Shown: positions 1-8,749 of the stretch, one piece after another
Numbering within the stretch: the stretch's first letter is position 1
How the letters are laid out: the number at the start of each line of letters is the position of its first letter
NCBI GenBank assembly: GCA_903873705.1
Contig: CAIQPK010000089.1
Span: 1-43,130 of the forward strand
Reading direction: 5' to 3'
Length of the DNA: 43,130 nucleotides
Origin: an uncultured Acidobacteriota bacterium
Lineage (GTDB): Bacteria > Acidobacteriota > Terriglobia > Terriglobales > Acidobacteriaceae
Notes under the pieces: model-generated
Database searches by the model: none
What the model was told of the DNA's origin: nothing
The model's input: the letters and a program-made list of their open reading frames with translations, nothing else
Program-made: the position numbers and the translations under genes

Positions 1-975
1 GACGGCTTCGGAGGCTTCGGCGACGATGGTGGCGTCGTTGAAGTAGAGAGTGGCGAGGACAATGGCCTTGGCGCGGGAGACGGCTTCGGCGCGTTCTGGA
101 GGGTTCCTTATTTTGCCGATCAAGCTTTTATCAATGGGCTTGCCGAAATCCTCTTCTTTGATGGGATCGTCGATGAAGTAATCACCCGCCTCATAGACAT
201 CTCCGGCAACATACCTATTTACGTTGAGGGGCTTGGCGCCGTCCTTCATGAAAATGCCGGAGCCTACGAAGATGGTTTCGGCGCCGAGCTGCATCATGAG
301 AGCGGCGTCGGCGGGGGTGGCGATGCCGCCCGCGGAGAAGTTGGGGACGGGGAGCTTGCCGGATTTGGCGACCATGTAGATGAGCTCGTAGGGCGCGCCG
401 TGGACCTTGGCGGCGTTGTAGAGCTCCTGGTCGGTGAGGACGGTGAGGGCCTTGATTTCGCGGGTGATCTGGCGCATGTGCTGGACGGCGTGGACGACGT
501 CGCCGGTGCCGGGCTCGCCCTTGGTGCGGATCATGGCTGCGCCTTCGGCGATGCGGCGGAGGGCTTCGCCGAGGTTCTTGGCGCCGCAGACGAAGGGCGT
601 GGTGAAGGCGTGCTTGTCGATGTGGTGAACTTCGTCGGCTGGGGTGAGGACCTCGGACTCGTCGATGAAGTCGACGCCGATCTGCTGCAGCACCTGGGCC
701 TCGGCGAAGTGGCCGATGCGGGCCTTGGCCATGACCGGGATGGACACGGTGGCGATGATTTCCTTGATGAGCCTGGGGTTCGCCATGCGGGCTACGCCGC
801 CTTCGGCGCGGATCATGGCGGGAACGCGCTCGAGGGCCATGACGGAGACGGCGCCGGCTTCTTCAGCGATGCGGGCCTGCTCGACGTTCATGACGTCCAT
901 GATGACGCCGCCTTTGAGCATTTCGGCGAGGCCGGTTTTGAGGCGGAGGGAGGTGGTGGGGCTTTGCTGGGTCAT
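1..975 (-). CDS. pdxS: Pyridoxal 5'-phosphate synthase lyase subunit PdxS (partial, 3' end outside window)
   Basis: PdxS makes PLP from ribose 5-phosphate, glyceraldehyde 3-phosphate and ammonia supplied by the PdxT glutaminase. The reading frame is open through all 325 codons to the left edge, so the C-terminus is missing. The product begins [20 protein letters not shown] and carries the family blocks [64 protein letters not shown] and the phosphate-binding FVGSGIF. The ATG at 975 has a GGAG Shine-Dalgarno six bases upstream. Odd: after GSGIFMKDG about 43 extra residues interrupt the family pattern before [14 protein letters not shown] resumes, so the protein exceeds the usual length of about 295. 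pdxT is not visible. Confidence 0.95.
   Translation of the reverse strand, partial: MTQQSPTTSLRLKTGLAEMLKGGVIMDVMNVEQARIAEEAGAVSVMALERVPAMIRAEGGVARMANPRLIKEIIATVSIPVMAKARIGHFAEAQVLQQIGVDFIDESEVLTPADEVHHIDKHAFTTPFVCGAKNLGEALRRIAEGAAMIRTKGEPGTGDVVHAVQHMRQITREIKALTVLTDQELYNAAKVHGAPYELIYMVAKSGKLPVPNFSAGGIATPADAALMMQLGAETIFVGSGIFMKDGAKPLNVNRYVAGDVYEAGDYFIDDPIKEEDFGKPIDKSLIGKIRNPPERAEAVSRAKAIVLATLYFNDATIVAEASEAV
105..240 (-). other. AT-rich in-frame insert within pdxS
   Basis: Between [11 protein letters not shown] and the conserved [17 protein letters not shown] helix, the frame carries about 43 codons absent from the Bacillus PdxS pattern I remember, including [17 protein letters not shown] and [16 protein letters not shown]. 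The DNA is visibly richer in A/T than the GC-rich gene around it, yet contains no stop or frameshift. It may be a lineage-specific loop or an acquired in-frame element. Confidence 0.6.
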
Positions 976-1052
976 TGGGGTCTCCGAACAGGTGCTGCGC
1001 TGGGGCGGCACTAAACTATGAGTTTACCAGTTTCGGCGGGAGGGACGGTCGG

Positions 1053-1080
1053 AGGGCCCAGGGTTCAGGGCCCAGGGTCC
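1053..1080. repeat. Tandem 14-bp repeat
   Basis: Two adjacent 14-mers, AGGGCCCAGGGTTC and AGGGCCCAGGGTCC, differ at one base. They lie in the divergent spacer between pdxS and the M16 protease gene. No function is evident. Confidence 0.7.
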
Positions 1081-1252
1081 AGAAGGCGAATGCATGCGGG
1101 AGGTTGACACGGATTCGCATTGGGATTCGTCCTACGAATTGGTGTTACTAAGGCAGATGGCGTGTAACCCGTCACGGGGAGAGGCAGAATGTGGCGGATT
1201 CGCTATGCTGGTGTGCGGACTTATTTGGGTTTTTGGAGTGGAAGGGATTTAC

Positions 1253-3910
1253 ATGAGGATTCGGGCAGGTTTTTTTGCGGCGGTTGTTGGGATGGTTGCG
1301 ACGGTGGGTGCAGCGGCGCAGGCGAATGGCGTGGTGCGCGAGACGCTGCCGAATGGACTGCGCGTGGTGGTGGTGCGCAATACGCTGGCGCCGGTGGTCA
1401 CGGTCGAGATGAATTTTATGGTGGGCGGGAATGAGACGCCGGAAGGGTTTCCGGGGACGGCGCATGCGCTGGAGCATATGGCGTTCCGGGGATGCACGGG
1501 GATGACGGCGGACCAGACTTCGGCGATTTATGCGGAGCTGGGTGGGCAGAACAATGCGGACACGCAGCAGAACATTACGCAGTTTTTTGCGACCGTGCCG
1601 GCGGCGGACATCAACGTGGCGCTGCAGGCGCAGGCTTCGTGCCTGCGAGGTGTGGACAGCGCGCAGGCGGAGTGGGCGCAGGAGAAGGGCGCGATTGAGC
1701 AGGAAGTGGCGCGGGACCTTTCGAATCCTACTTACAAGTTTATTAATCGGTTGAATGCGGACATGTTTGCGGGGACGCCTTATGCGCATGATCCGCTGGG
1801 GACGTATGAGTCGTTTGAGAAGACGACGGGTGAGGCGCTGGGGAACTTTTACAAGCAGTGGTATACGCCGGGGAACGCGATCCTGGTGATCGTCGGGGAC
1901 GTGGATGCGGCGACGACGATTGCGAAGGTGAAGGAGCTGTTTGGGGACATCAAGGACCATCCGCTGCCGAAGCGTCCGGAGATCACGCTGCAGCCGCTGA
2001 AGAGCGAGAGCTTTACGCTGAACAGCAACCTGCCGTATGTGCTCGGGTTCACTGCTTACCGGTTGCCGGGGACGGACTCGCCGGATTATGCGGCGTCGCA
2101 GATTCTGGGGGATGTGCTGGGGAGCCAGCGCGGGGACCTGTATGCGATGGTTCCGGCGGGTAAGGCGCTGCAGACGGCGTTTGGGGTGGCGGAGAGCTAT
2201 CCGAAGGCCAGCGTGGGGTATGGTGTTGTGGTGCTGCCGGCGGGGCAGGATACGGCGGCGGCGATGACGGAGATGCGGTCGATCCTGGCGAATTATGCAG
2301 CCAAGGGTGTGCCGGCGGAGCTGGTGGAAGCGGCGAAGAAGAGTGAGGTGGCGGGAGCGGAGTTCCAGCGGAACTCGATTCCGGGGCTGGCGGAGGTGTG
2401 GTCGGCGGCGCTGGCGGCGGAGGGGCGGAAGTCTCCTGATGAAGATGTGGAGGCGCTGAAGAAGGTGACGCTGGCGGATGTGAATCGCGTGGCGAAGCAG
2501 TACCTGGCGGAGACGAACTCGATTACGGCGACGCTGAAGCCGGTGCCGAGCGGGGAGCCGGTTTCCGCGAAGGGGTTTGGCGGGGCGGAGTCGCTGACGA
2601 GTGCGCCGACGAAGCCGGTGGTGCTGCCGGAGTGGGCGAAGGCGTCGCTGGATGCGCTGAAGCTGCCGACGGCGTCGGCTGCGGCTTCAGACATGATGCT
2701 GGCGAATGGGATTCGGCTGATTGTGAAAACGGACACGACGAGCAAGACGATCTCGGTGACGGGAGCGGTGCAGACGAATGCGGACCTGCAGACGCCGGCG
2801 GGGAAGGAAGGCTTGTCGGAGCTGCTGGAGGGCTTGTACTCGTACGGGACGACGACGCTGGACCGGTTGGCTTATCAGAAGGCGTTGGACGATATTGCGG
2901 CGAGTGAGGATGCCGGGGCGCGGTTTTCGCTGCGGGTGCTGAAGGAGAATTTCTCGCGGGGCATGGAGCTGCTGGCGGACAACGAGCTGCATCCGGCGTT
3001 GCCGGAAGCGGCGTTCAAGGTGATCAAGCAGCAGATTGTGCAGTTCACGGCGGGGTCGCTGAAGAGCCCGGGTTATAAGACGACGGTGGCGCTGGAGCGC
3101 GGTCTGTTGCCGAAGGGAGACCCGGCGCTGCGCGAGGCTACTCCTGAGACGCTGGGCAAGGTTGAGCTGACGGATGTGAAGCAGTATTACGCGGATACGA
3201 TTCGGCCTGACCTGACGACGATTGTGGTGATCGGCGATGTGACGCCGGCGGAGGCTCGCACGCAGGTGGAGAAGTGGTTTGGCGGCTGGAAGGCCGCCGG
3301 GCCCAAGCCGGAGACGGTGTTTCCGGCGGTGGCGGTGAACAAGGCGACCGCGGCCAATGTGCCGGACTCGGAAGCCGTGCAGGACCAGGTGACGCTGGCG
3401 GAGCAACTGGATTTGAACCGGTTCGATCCGGATTACTATCCGCTGCAGCTGGGGAACAATGTGCTGGGTGGCGGCTTTTATGCGACGCGGCTTTACCACG
3501 ACCTGCGGCAGGTGGCGGGGTATGTGTACAGCGTGGATGTCGGGATGCAGGCGAACAAGACGCGGGCTTCATACGAGGTGACGTATGGGTGCGATCCGGG
3601 GAACGTGTCGAAGGCGCGGGCGATGATTGAGCGCGACCTGCAGCAGATGCGGACGACGCCGGTGAGCGATGCGGAACTGCACCAGGCGAAGGCGTTGCTG
3701 CTGCGGCAGCTGCCGTTGTCGGAGTCGAGCCAGGGAGCGGTGGCGGGTGGTTTGCTGGCGCGGGCACAGATGGGTCTGCCGCTGGATGAGCCTTCACGGG
3801 CGGCGGCGAAGTATGTGGCGCTGACGGCGGAGGATGTGAAGGCGGCGTTTGCGCGGAAGATCCGGATTGAGGATTTTGTCCAGGTGGTGAGGGGGCCGGA
3901 GCCGAAGTAG
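1253..3910 (+). CDS. Secreted two-domain M16 family zinc metalloprotease (pitrilysin/insulinase-like)
   Basis: 885 residues. The ATG at 1253 is preferred over an earlier in-frame start at 1094 because it has a GAAGGGA ribosome site and yields a clean signal peptide, MRIRAGFFAAVVGMVATVGA followed by AAQA. The inverted zinc motif HxxEH is HALEH at residues 71-75, with the third ligand probably the glutamate in AIEQEV near residue 151, so the N-terminal half is catalytically intact. The C-terminal half (from about residue 470) repeats the M16 fold without the zinc motif, as is normal for two-domain periplasmic M16 enzymes. It probably degrades peptides in the periplasm or outside the cell. It appears monocistronic; a repeat-rich spacer follows. 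Confidence 0.93.
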   Translation: MRIRAGFFAAVVGMVATVGAAAQANGVVRETLPNGLRVVVVRNTLAPVVTVEMNFMVGGNETPEGFPGTAHALEHMAFRGCTGMTADQTSAIYAELGGQNNADTQQNITQFFATVPAADINVALQAQASCLRGVDSAQAEWAQEKGAIEQEVARDLSNPTYKFINRLNADMFAGTPYAHDPLGTYESFEKTTGEALGNFYKQWYTPGNAILVIVGDVDAATTIAKVKELFGDIKDHPLPKRPEITLQPLKSESFTLNSNLPYVLGFTAYRLPGTDSPDYAASQILGDVLGSQRGDLYAMVPAGKALQTAFGVAESYPKASVGYGVVVLPAGQDTAAAMTEMRSILANYAAKGVPAELVEAAKKSEVAGAEFQRNSIPGLAEVWSAALAAEGRKSPDEDVEALKKVTLADVNRVAKQYLAETNSITATLKPVPSGEPVSAKGFGGAESLTSAPTKPVVLPEWAKASLDALKLPTASAAASDMMLANGIRLIVKTDTTSKTISVTGAVQTNADLQTPAGKEGLSELLEGLYSYGTTTLDRLAYQKALDDIAASEDAGARFSLRVLKENFSRGMELLADNELHPALPEAAFKVIKQQIVQFTAGSLKSPGYKTTVALERGLLPKGDPALREATPETLGKVELTDVKQYYADTIRPDLTTIVVIGDVTPAEARTQVEKWFGGWKAAGPKPETVFPAVAVNKATAANVPDSEAVQDQVTLAEQLDLNRFDPDYYPLQLGNNVLGGGFYATRLYHDLRQVAGYVYSVDVGMQANKTRASYEVTYGCDPGNVSKARAMIERDLQQMRTTPVSDAELHQAKALLLRQLPLSESSQGAVAGGLLARAQMGLPLDEPSRAAAKYVALTAEDVKAAFARKIRIEDFVQVVRGPEPK

Positions 3911-3911
3911 C

Positions 3912-3945
3912 AGTGGGTAGTGGGTAGAGGGTAGAGCGTAGTGGG
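3912..3945. repeat. Degenerate GTAGTGG/GTAGAGG heptamer tract
   Basis: Directly after the M16 stop codon lie four to five imperfect heptamers (AGTGGGT, AGTGGGT, AGAGGGT, AGAGCGT, AGTGGG). A related TAGTGAG tract follows the S53 gene at 11501, so such tracts recur behind genes here. Confidence 0.5.
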
Positions 3946-4064
3946 CCCCGTGTCTGAGGTTGTGGATATGGGGCCTGACTTTGTGGGCTGTTTAGGTTTG
4001 GGGTCAGGCTCCTGGCTTATGGGTCTATGAAGGTTCCCGTGCTGTTGTGCCAGGTTCGGGGAGG

Positions 4065-4144
4065 GCATACCCCAGGGGCTAAAGCCCACTTTGTTGACAC
4101 GCTATGAGACCCGAGGCTGAAGCCTCGGGGTACCTTCAGGCAAC
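4065..4144. repeat. 80-bp dispersed repeat with two hairpins, copy 1
   Basis: This element begins GCATACCCCAGGGG and ends GGTACCTTCAGGCAAC. It contains GGGCTAAAGCCC (4076-4087) and the perfect palindromic stem CCGAGGCTGAAGCCTCGG (4111-4128). A second copy of the same length lies at 36447-36526, and its stem differs by paired compensatory changes. Both copies run into A/C-rich simple repeats. Confidence 0.85.
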
Positions 4145-4268
4145 CGCAACCGCAACTGCAACCGCAACTGCAAACGCAACAGCAACAGCAACTGCAACAG
4201 CAACTGCAACTGCAACTGCAACTGCAACTGCAAACGCAACAGCAACAGCAACAGCAACTGCAACTGTG
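4138..4268. repeat. CAACTG/CAACAG/CAACCG simple-sequence tract
   Basis: About 130 bp built from hexamers of the form CAACNG with minor interruptions (CAAACG). On the minus strand this reads as an open Ser/Cys-rich frame, a by-product of the repeat rather than a gene. It begins exactly at the end of the 80-bp hairpin element. Confidence 0.85.
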
Positions 4269-4430
4269 ATGTAAGTTCAAGCTCAGGTGCGTGGGCGGGC
4301 GCGAGGGTAATGGCGGTAGCCGTGCCACGGCGAAGTTCGCAGGTTGCGTCTTATTACACGTCCGTTCGGGGGTGTGACGCTTCTGATTCTTGTGTTTTGG
4401 TGGGTGGTCAGGAACAATCGAGTTATCACT

Positions 4431-7400
4431 ATGTTGAAGCTACGTTCGGCCACTGTACTTGCCCTGTGTTTCGCGCTTTCTTTTGTTTGCCTAACGACCC
4501 CGGGATGGGGGCAATGGGCTGCGGTGGCGCGTGTGCCGGCGGTTCCCAGTGGAGCGGTGGATCTGGGCGTGACGCCTGCGGCTACGCCGGTGATGGTGCG
4601 GCTTTATCTGACGCCTGATGCGGCGCGGATGGCGGAGCTGGATCAGCTCCTGGTGGAGCAGCAGACTGTGGGGTCGGCGAGTTATCACCAGTGGCTGACG
4701 CCGGTGGCGTTTGGGGCGCGGTTTGGGGCGGCGGACAGCGTGGCTGCGGTGAAGGCTTTTGCGGAGAGCGAAGGTCTCAGTGTGGACGTGGCGGCGTCGG
4801 GTTTGCGGGTGACGTTGAGCGGGACGGCGAGCCAGGTGGAGCAGGCGTTTGCTCCGGGTCTCCATGCTTATGCGGTGGGTGGGACGCAGGTGGTGGCGAA
4901 TACGGCCGTGCCGGTGGTACCGCGGGCATTGGCGGCGAGTGTGCTGGCGGTGAGTGGGCTGGATGGGTTGACGGCGAAGTCGAGTGTGCTGGGTGCGGCG
5001 GTGGCGGCGACGGATTTGCCGGGGCAGATGGATGACGTGGTGAGCGCGAATGCGGCGCGGGTGGTGGCGCTGCAGTCGACGGCTTGTGTGGATGATTTAA
5101 GCGCGGCGGCGCGGACGGCGTTTGAGATAGAAGCGAAGCAGGCGGCGGCGCAGGGGATGACCGTGCTGGCGACGGCGGGATGTGTGGGTGGAACGAGTTT
5201 TCCGGCGGTGTTGCCGGAGGTGACGGCGGTGGCGATGGCTCCGGGGGTTGCGGGAGAAGTGGCACTGCCCAGCGAGTCGAGACCGGCGTGGCAATGGGCT
5301 CCAGGGTTGCCGGCGGATGGGTTGCGGTATGCGCCGGATGTGACGGTGACGGATGTAGCGGCGTTGATGCAGACGCTGGCGGGGATTGCGGCGAAGATGC
5401 CGGCGGGGAGCGACGGACAGGCGGCGCGGCTGGGGAGCGTGAGTGCAACGCTGTACCGGATGGCTCCGATTGCAGGCGTTTTTGCGCAGCCGGATGGTGC
5501 GGCAGCGGGGACCTGGGAGCCGGGAACGGGGTTGGGTGTGTTGAATCTGCGGGCGCTGGATCAGTACTTTCCGCGGGGATCGCAGACGGTGTTTGTGGGC
5601 GGCACGGCTTCGAATTATGCGCCGACGCATGGGCAGTCGACGACGCTGATGTCGAAGGTGTCGGATATTTCGGGGAGTAACAGCGGGAATGTTCCGACTG
5701 GGACGATCACGTTCACGCTGGCGGATGGGACGGTGCTGGGGACGGGTACGATGGCGAGCGGAAGCGCTTCGCTGACGTTGAATACGCTCCCCGGGGGGTC
5801 GGTGGAGTTTATTCCGAGCTACAGCGGGGATGCGAATTTTGCGCCGGGTGTAGGCTATGGGACCTACCTGAGCGTGCAGGGCGAGCCGGTGATTCTGTCG
5901 TCGACGATTTCCGGGACGACGCCGCTGGGCGGGACGATTGCAGTGGTGGTGACGGCGACGTCGGGGTCGGGTGTGGGGACGCCGCTGGGCACGGCTACGG
6001 CCGCTCCGCAGGGGCTTTCGGATATGAATGTGTACAGCGCGCCGCTGACGGGGTCGGGTGGAACGTCGACGGCGACGATCCATGTTCCGGCGTCGCAGGC
6101 GGGTGGGTTGACGCTGCTGGTGAACTGCTCCAGTACGGATTTGAGTTTTACGTGCTACTCGCCGCAGCGGTCGACGGCGGTGGTGAAGCAGGCGACGAGC
6201 GGGCTGAGTTTTACGGTGAGCCCGAATCCTCCAGTGACGGGGACGACGACTACTTTTGTGGGGACGGTGACGGGAGTTGCTTCGCCGGCTCCGGCGCCTA
6301 CGGGTAGTGTGAGCTTTTATGACAACGGCGGATTGCTGGGAACGGCGACGCTGCTGGGTGGAACGGCGACGTATACGACGACGTCGCTGACCTCGAGCGC
6401 GCAGGGTGGGGTGCAGGCTCATGCGGGGATTACTCATGCGTTTACGGCAAGCTACTCGGGGGATGTGAATTACCAGGCTTCGAGTGCGGCGGCTCCGCGG
6501 GCGGTGACGCTGACGCCGACGACGACGGTGGTGACGGTTTCGCCTAATCCACCGGCGACGGGAACGACGACGACAGTAACGGCTACGGTGGCTTATACGA
6601 GCAGTGGCACGGCGGCTACGGGGACGGTGACGTTCCTGGAGGATGGTACGGCGATTGGGACGGGAACGCTGAATGCCGCGGGCGTGGCGACGATGACCAG
6701 CACGACGATCGACGGGCTGGCGGCGCATAACTTTGTGGCGACGTATGCGGGCGATGGAAATTATGCGACGAGCACGTCGCCGGCGTTTTCGACGCAAGTG
6801 AATACGGCTACGGTGACGACCACAACGACGGTGGCGGCGTCGGGTGCGACGGCGAATGCGGGAGCGGCGGTGACGTTTACGGCAACGGTGACTCCGGCGA
6901 GCACGGTAGGTGGCGTGGGGCCGACGGGGACGGTGACGTTTTCGTCGTCGACGCAAGGTGTGCTGGGTTCGGCTACGGTGACGGGCACGACGGCGGTACT
7001 GTCGGTGCCGTTTATAACGGCGGGGGCGCAGGCGATTACGGCGACGTATAACGGCGATGCGACGTACAAGGCGAGCGTGAGTGCGATACCTGCGGCGGTG
7101 ACGGTGACGGCGGTGGTGGCGCCGATCTCGCTGGTGGTGGTACCGGCTACGAATGCGATGTACTCGACGCCGGTGACGGCTACGGTGAATGTGTCGGGGA
7201 TTTCTACGACAACGGCAGGCGCGGCTCCGGCGGGGACGGTGTTGTTCTCGGTGGCGGCTGCGGGGACGACGACGGGTTTGCCGACTACGGCTACGGTGGC
7301 GATTACGCCGCTGTCGCTGACGACGGGGACGGCGACGTATACGTTTACGGCTCCGACTCCGGGGCTTTATACGGTGACGGCGACGTGCACGGGGACGGAT

Positions 7401-8588
7401 TTCTCGTGCACGGCGATTCCTGCAACGCAAAGCCTGGTGACGGTGAAGGGCAACACGGTGACGACGGTGACAGCGCTGCCGACGGCGATTACGCTGGGGC
7501 AGCCGACGACGCTGACGGCGACGATTACGCCGGCCTCGCCGCTATCGAGCGCGAGCGTGTTTACGGGGACGGTGACGTTCTACAACACGGGCGGGGTGGC
7601 GCTGGGGACGGCGACGGTGAGCGGCAATACGGCTTCGCTGGTGACGACGTTTGCGTCGACTACGGGGAATACGGTGTCGGCGGTGTATGCGGGCGATACG
7701 AACTGGAACGGGAGCACGTCGTCGCCGCTGCCGCTGGCGGCGTTTGTGATTCCGACGACGTCGACGCTGAGCGCGAATTATGTTTCGGCGCTGCAGGGAA
7801 GCAATGTGATCTTCCGGGTGACGGTGTCGGATGCGCCTTCGGTGGCGATTCCTTCGCCGGGTGTGCCGACGGGCGTGGTGACGTTCTACGACGTGTTCAA
7901 CGGGCAGTCGGTGCCGCTGGGGACGGCGACGTTGGTGCAGAGCGGGCCGTATTCGGCGGTGGCGCAGGTGAGCACGTCGGGGCTGTTCCACGGCGTGCAC
8001 GTGGTGACGGCGTTCTATGCGGGAAATACGACGTATGGGGCTTCGACGTCCTTCCCGGTGCAGGTGACGATTGCGGATTACAGCGTAACGTTCAATCCGG
8101 CGCAGTTGTCGCTGCCGCGGGGCGCGAGTGGGACGGCGACGGTAACGATTGCGCCGTTGAATGGATTTTCGGGGACGGTGACGCTGGGCTGCACGCCACC
8201 GGCAGATACGCTGACGACGTGTACGTTCAATCCGACGTCGCTGACGGGCGGCGGGGTGGCGACGTTGTTGATTACGACGACTGCGGCGCACAGTGTGGGC
8301 TCGCAGAGCGCGGGGACGGGTGGGGTGGGGTTGCTGGGGACAGCGTTGGCAGCTGGGCTGGGATGCCTGCTGTTTCCGCGACGCCGGCGGCCGGCGCTGC
8401 TGGCGTTTATTGCGCTGTGCGGACTGCTGGCGGCTGGGGGATGTGGTTTAGGAACAACATCTACGGGTGTGGGCAGCGGGAGCAGCGGGTCGCCTTTGGG
8501 AACGCAAAGCTTTTCGATTGTTACGTCGGGCAGCGATGGGGTGACGACGAATCGGCATGATTCGCAGTTCCAGGTGACAATCCAGTAG
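4431..8588 (+). CDS. Secreted pseudo-S53 (sedolisin-like) protein with large Ig-like repeat array
   Basis: 1385 residues. The ATG at 4431 is chosen over an upstream TTG at 4344 because it gives the signal peptide MLKLRSATVLALCFALSFVC. Residues about 30-190 match the pro-kumamolisin activation domain (YHQWLTPVAFGARFG). Residues about 190-400 resemble an S53 catalytic domain but lack its key residues: the SGDSG oxyanion motif reads AGCVG, the GGTS serine motif reads TVTDVAALMQ, and no ExxxD pair is seen. About eight Ig-like domains follow, several ending in the YSGDxNY type of motif, then a ninth beta domain. The C-terminus has a hydrophobic stretch, RRRR, a second hydrophobic stretch, GGC, and 47 more residues. 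It is probably a surface or adhesive protein derived by duplication from the adjacent active S53 gene. Confidence 0.85.
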   Translation: MLKLRSATVLALCFALSFVCLTTPGWGQWAAVARVPAVPSGAVDLGVTPAATPVMVRLYLTPDAARMAELDQLLVEQQTVGSASYHQWLTPVAFGARFGAADSVAAVKAFAESEGLSVDVAASGLRVTLSGTASQVEQAFAPGLHAYAVGGTQVVANTAVPVVPRALAASVLAVSGLDGLTAKSSVLGAAVAATDLPGQMDDVVSANAARVVALQSTACVDDLSAAARTAFEIEAKQAAAQGMTVLATAGCVGGTSFPAVLPEVTAVAMAPGVAGEVALPSESRPAWQWAPGLPADGLRYAPDVTVTDVAALMQTLAGIAAKMPAGSDGQAARLGSVSATLYRMAPIAGVFAQPDGAAAGTWEPGTGLGVLNLRALDQYFPRGSQTVFVGGTASNYAPTHGQSTTLMSKVSDISGSNSGNVPTGTITFTLADGTVLGTGTMASGSASLTLNTLPGGSVEFIPSYSGDANFAPGVGYGTYLSVQGEPVILSSTISGTTPLGGTIAVVVTATSGSGVGTPLGTATAAPQGLSDMNVYSAPLTGSGGTSTATIHVPASQAGGLTLLVNCSSTDLSFTCYSPQRSTAVVKQATSGLSFTVSPNPPVTGTTTTFVGTVTGVASPAPAPTGSVSFYDNGGLLGTATLLGGTATYTTTSLTSSAQGGVQAHAGITHAFTASYSGDVNYQASSAAAPRAVTLTPTTTVVTVSPNPPATGTTTTVTATVAYTSSGTAATGTVTFLEDGTAIGTGTLNAAGVATMTSTTIDGLAAHNFVATYAGDGNYATSTSPAFSTQVNTATVTTTTTVAASGATANAGAAVTFTATVTPASTVGGVGPTGTVTFSSSTQGVLGSATVTGTTAVLSVPFITAGAQAITATYNGDATYKASVSAIPAAVTVTAVVAPISLVVVPATNAMYSTPVTATVNVSGISTTTAGAAPAGTVLFSVAAAGTTTGLPTTATVAITPLSLTTGTATYTFTAPTPGLYTVTATCTGTDFSCTAIPATQSLVTVKGNTVTTVTALPTAITLGQPTTLTATITPASPLSSASVFTGTVTFYNTGGVALGTATVSGNTASLVTTFASTTGNTVSAVYAGDTNWNGSTSSPLPLAAFVIPTTSTLSANYVSALQGSNVIFRVTVSDAPSVAIPSPGVPTGVVTFYDVFNGQSVPLGTATLVQSGPYSAVAQVSTSGLFHGVHVVTAFYAGNTTYGASTSFPVQVTIADYSVTFNPAQLSLPRGASGTATVTIAPLNGFSGTVTLGCTPPADTLTTCTFNPTSLTGGGVATLLITTTAAHSVGSQSAGTGGVGLLGTALAAGLGCLLFPRRRRPALLAFIALCGLLAAGGCGLGTTSTGVGSGSSGSPLGTQSFSIVTSGSDGVTTNRHDSQFQVTIQ

Positions 8589-8749
8589 ACAAGATTCTGA
8601 CATCGTGGCGCGACCTTTGATGGCGGGAAGGGTCTATTCTCTTTAAGAAACCATCGAAGAGCCTCACTTTTGTTCGAGCACGACTGTAGCCCGATTTGGT
8701 CGCTTACCCGTCCCAGAGCATGAGGTTCGTCTCGAACAAAAAGGAATAC

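Noticed and set aside
400-1021. Plus-strand frames opposite pdxS
   Set aside because: The minus-strand translation is an unmistakable PdxS with its own ribosome site.
4017-4328. Minus-strand frame encoding a Cys/Ser-rich run
   Set aside because: It is a translation of the CAACNG simple repeat and has no independent start signal or domain.
5097-7430. 777-residue minus-strand open frame opposite the Ig-repeat protein
   Set aside because: It is Arg/His-dominated, a typical antisense shadow of a GC-rich Thr/Gly/Val-rich gene, and has no domain.
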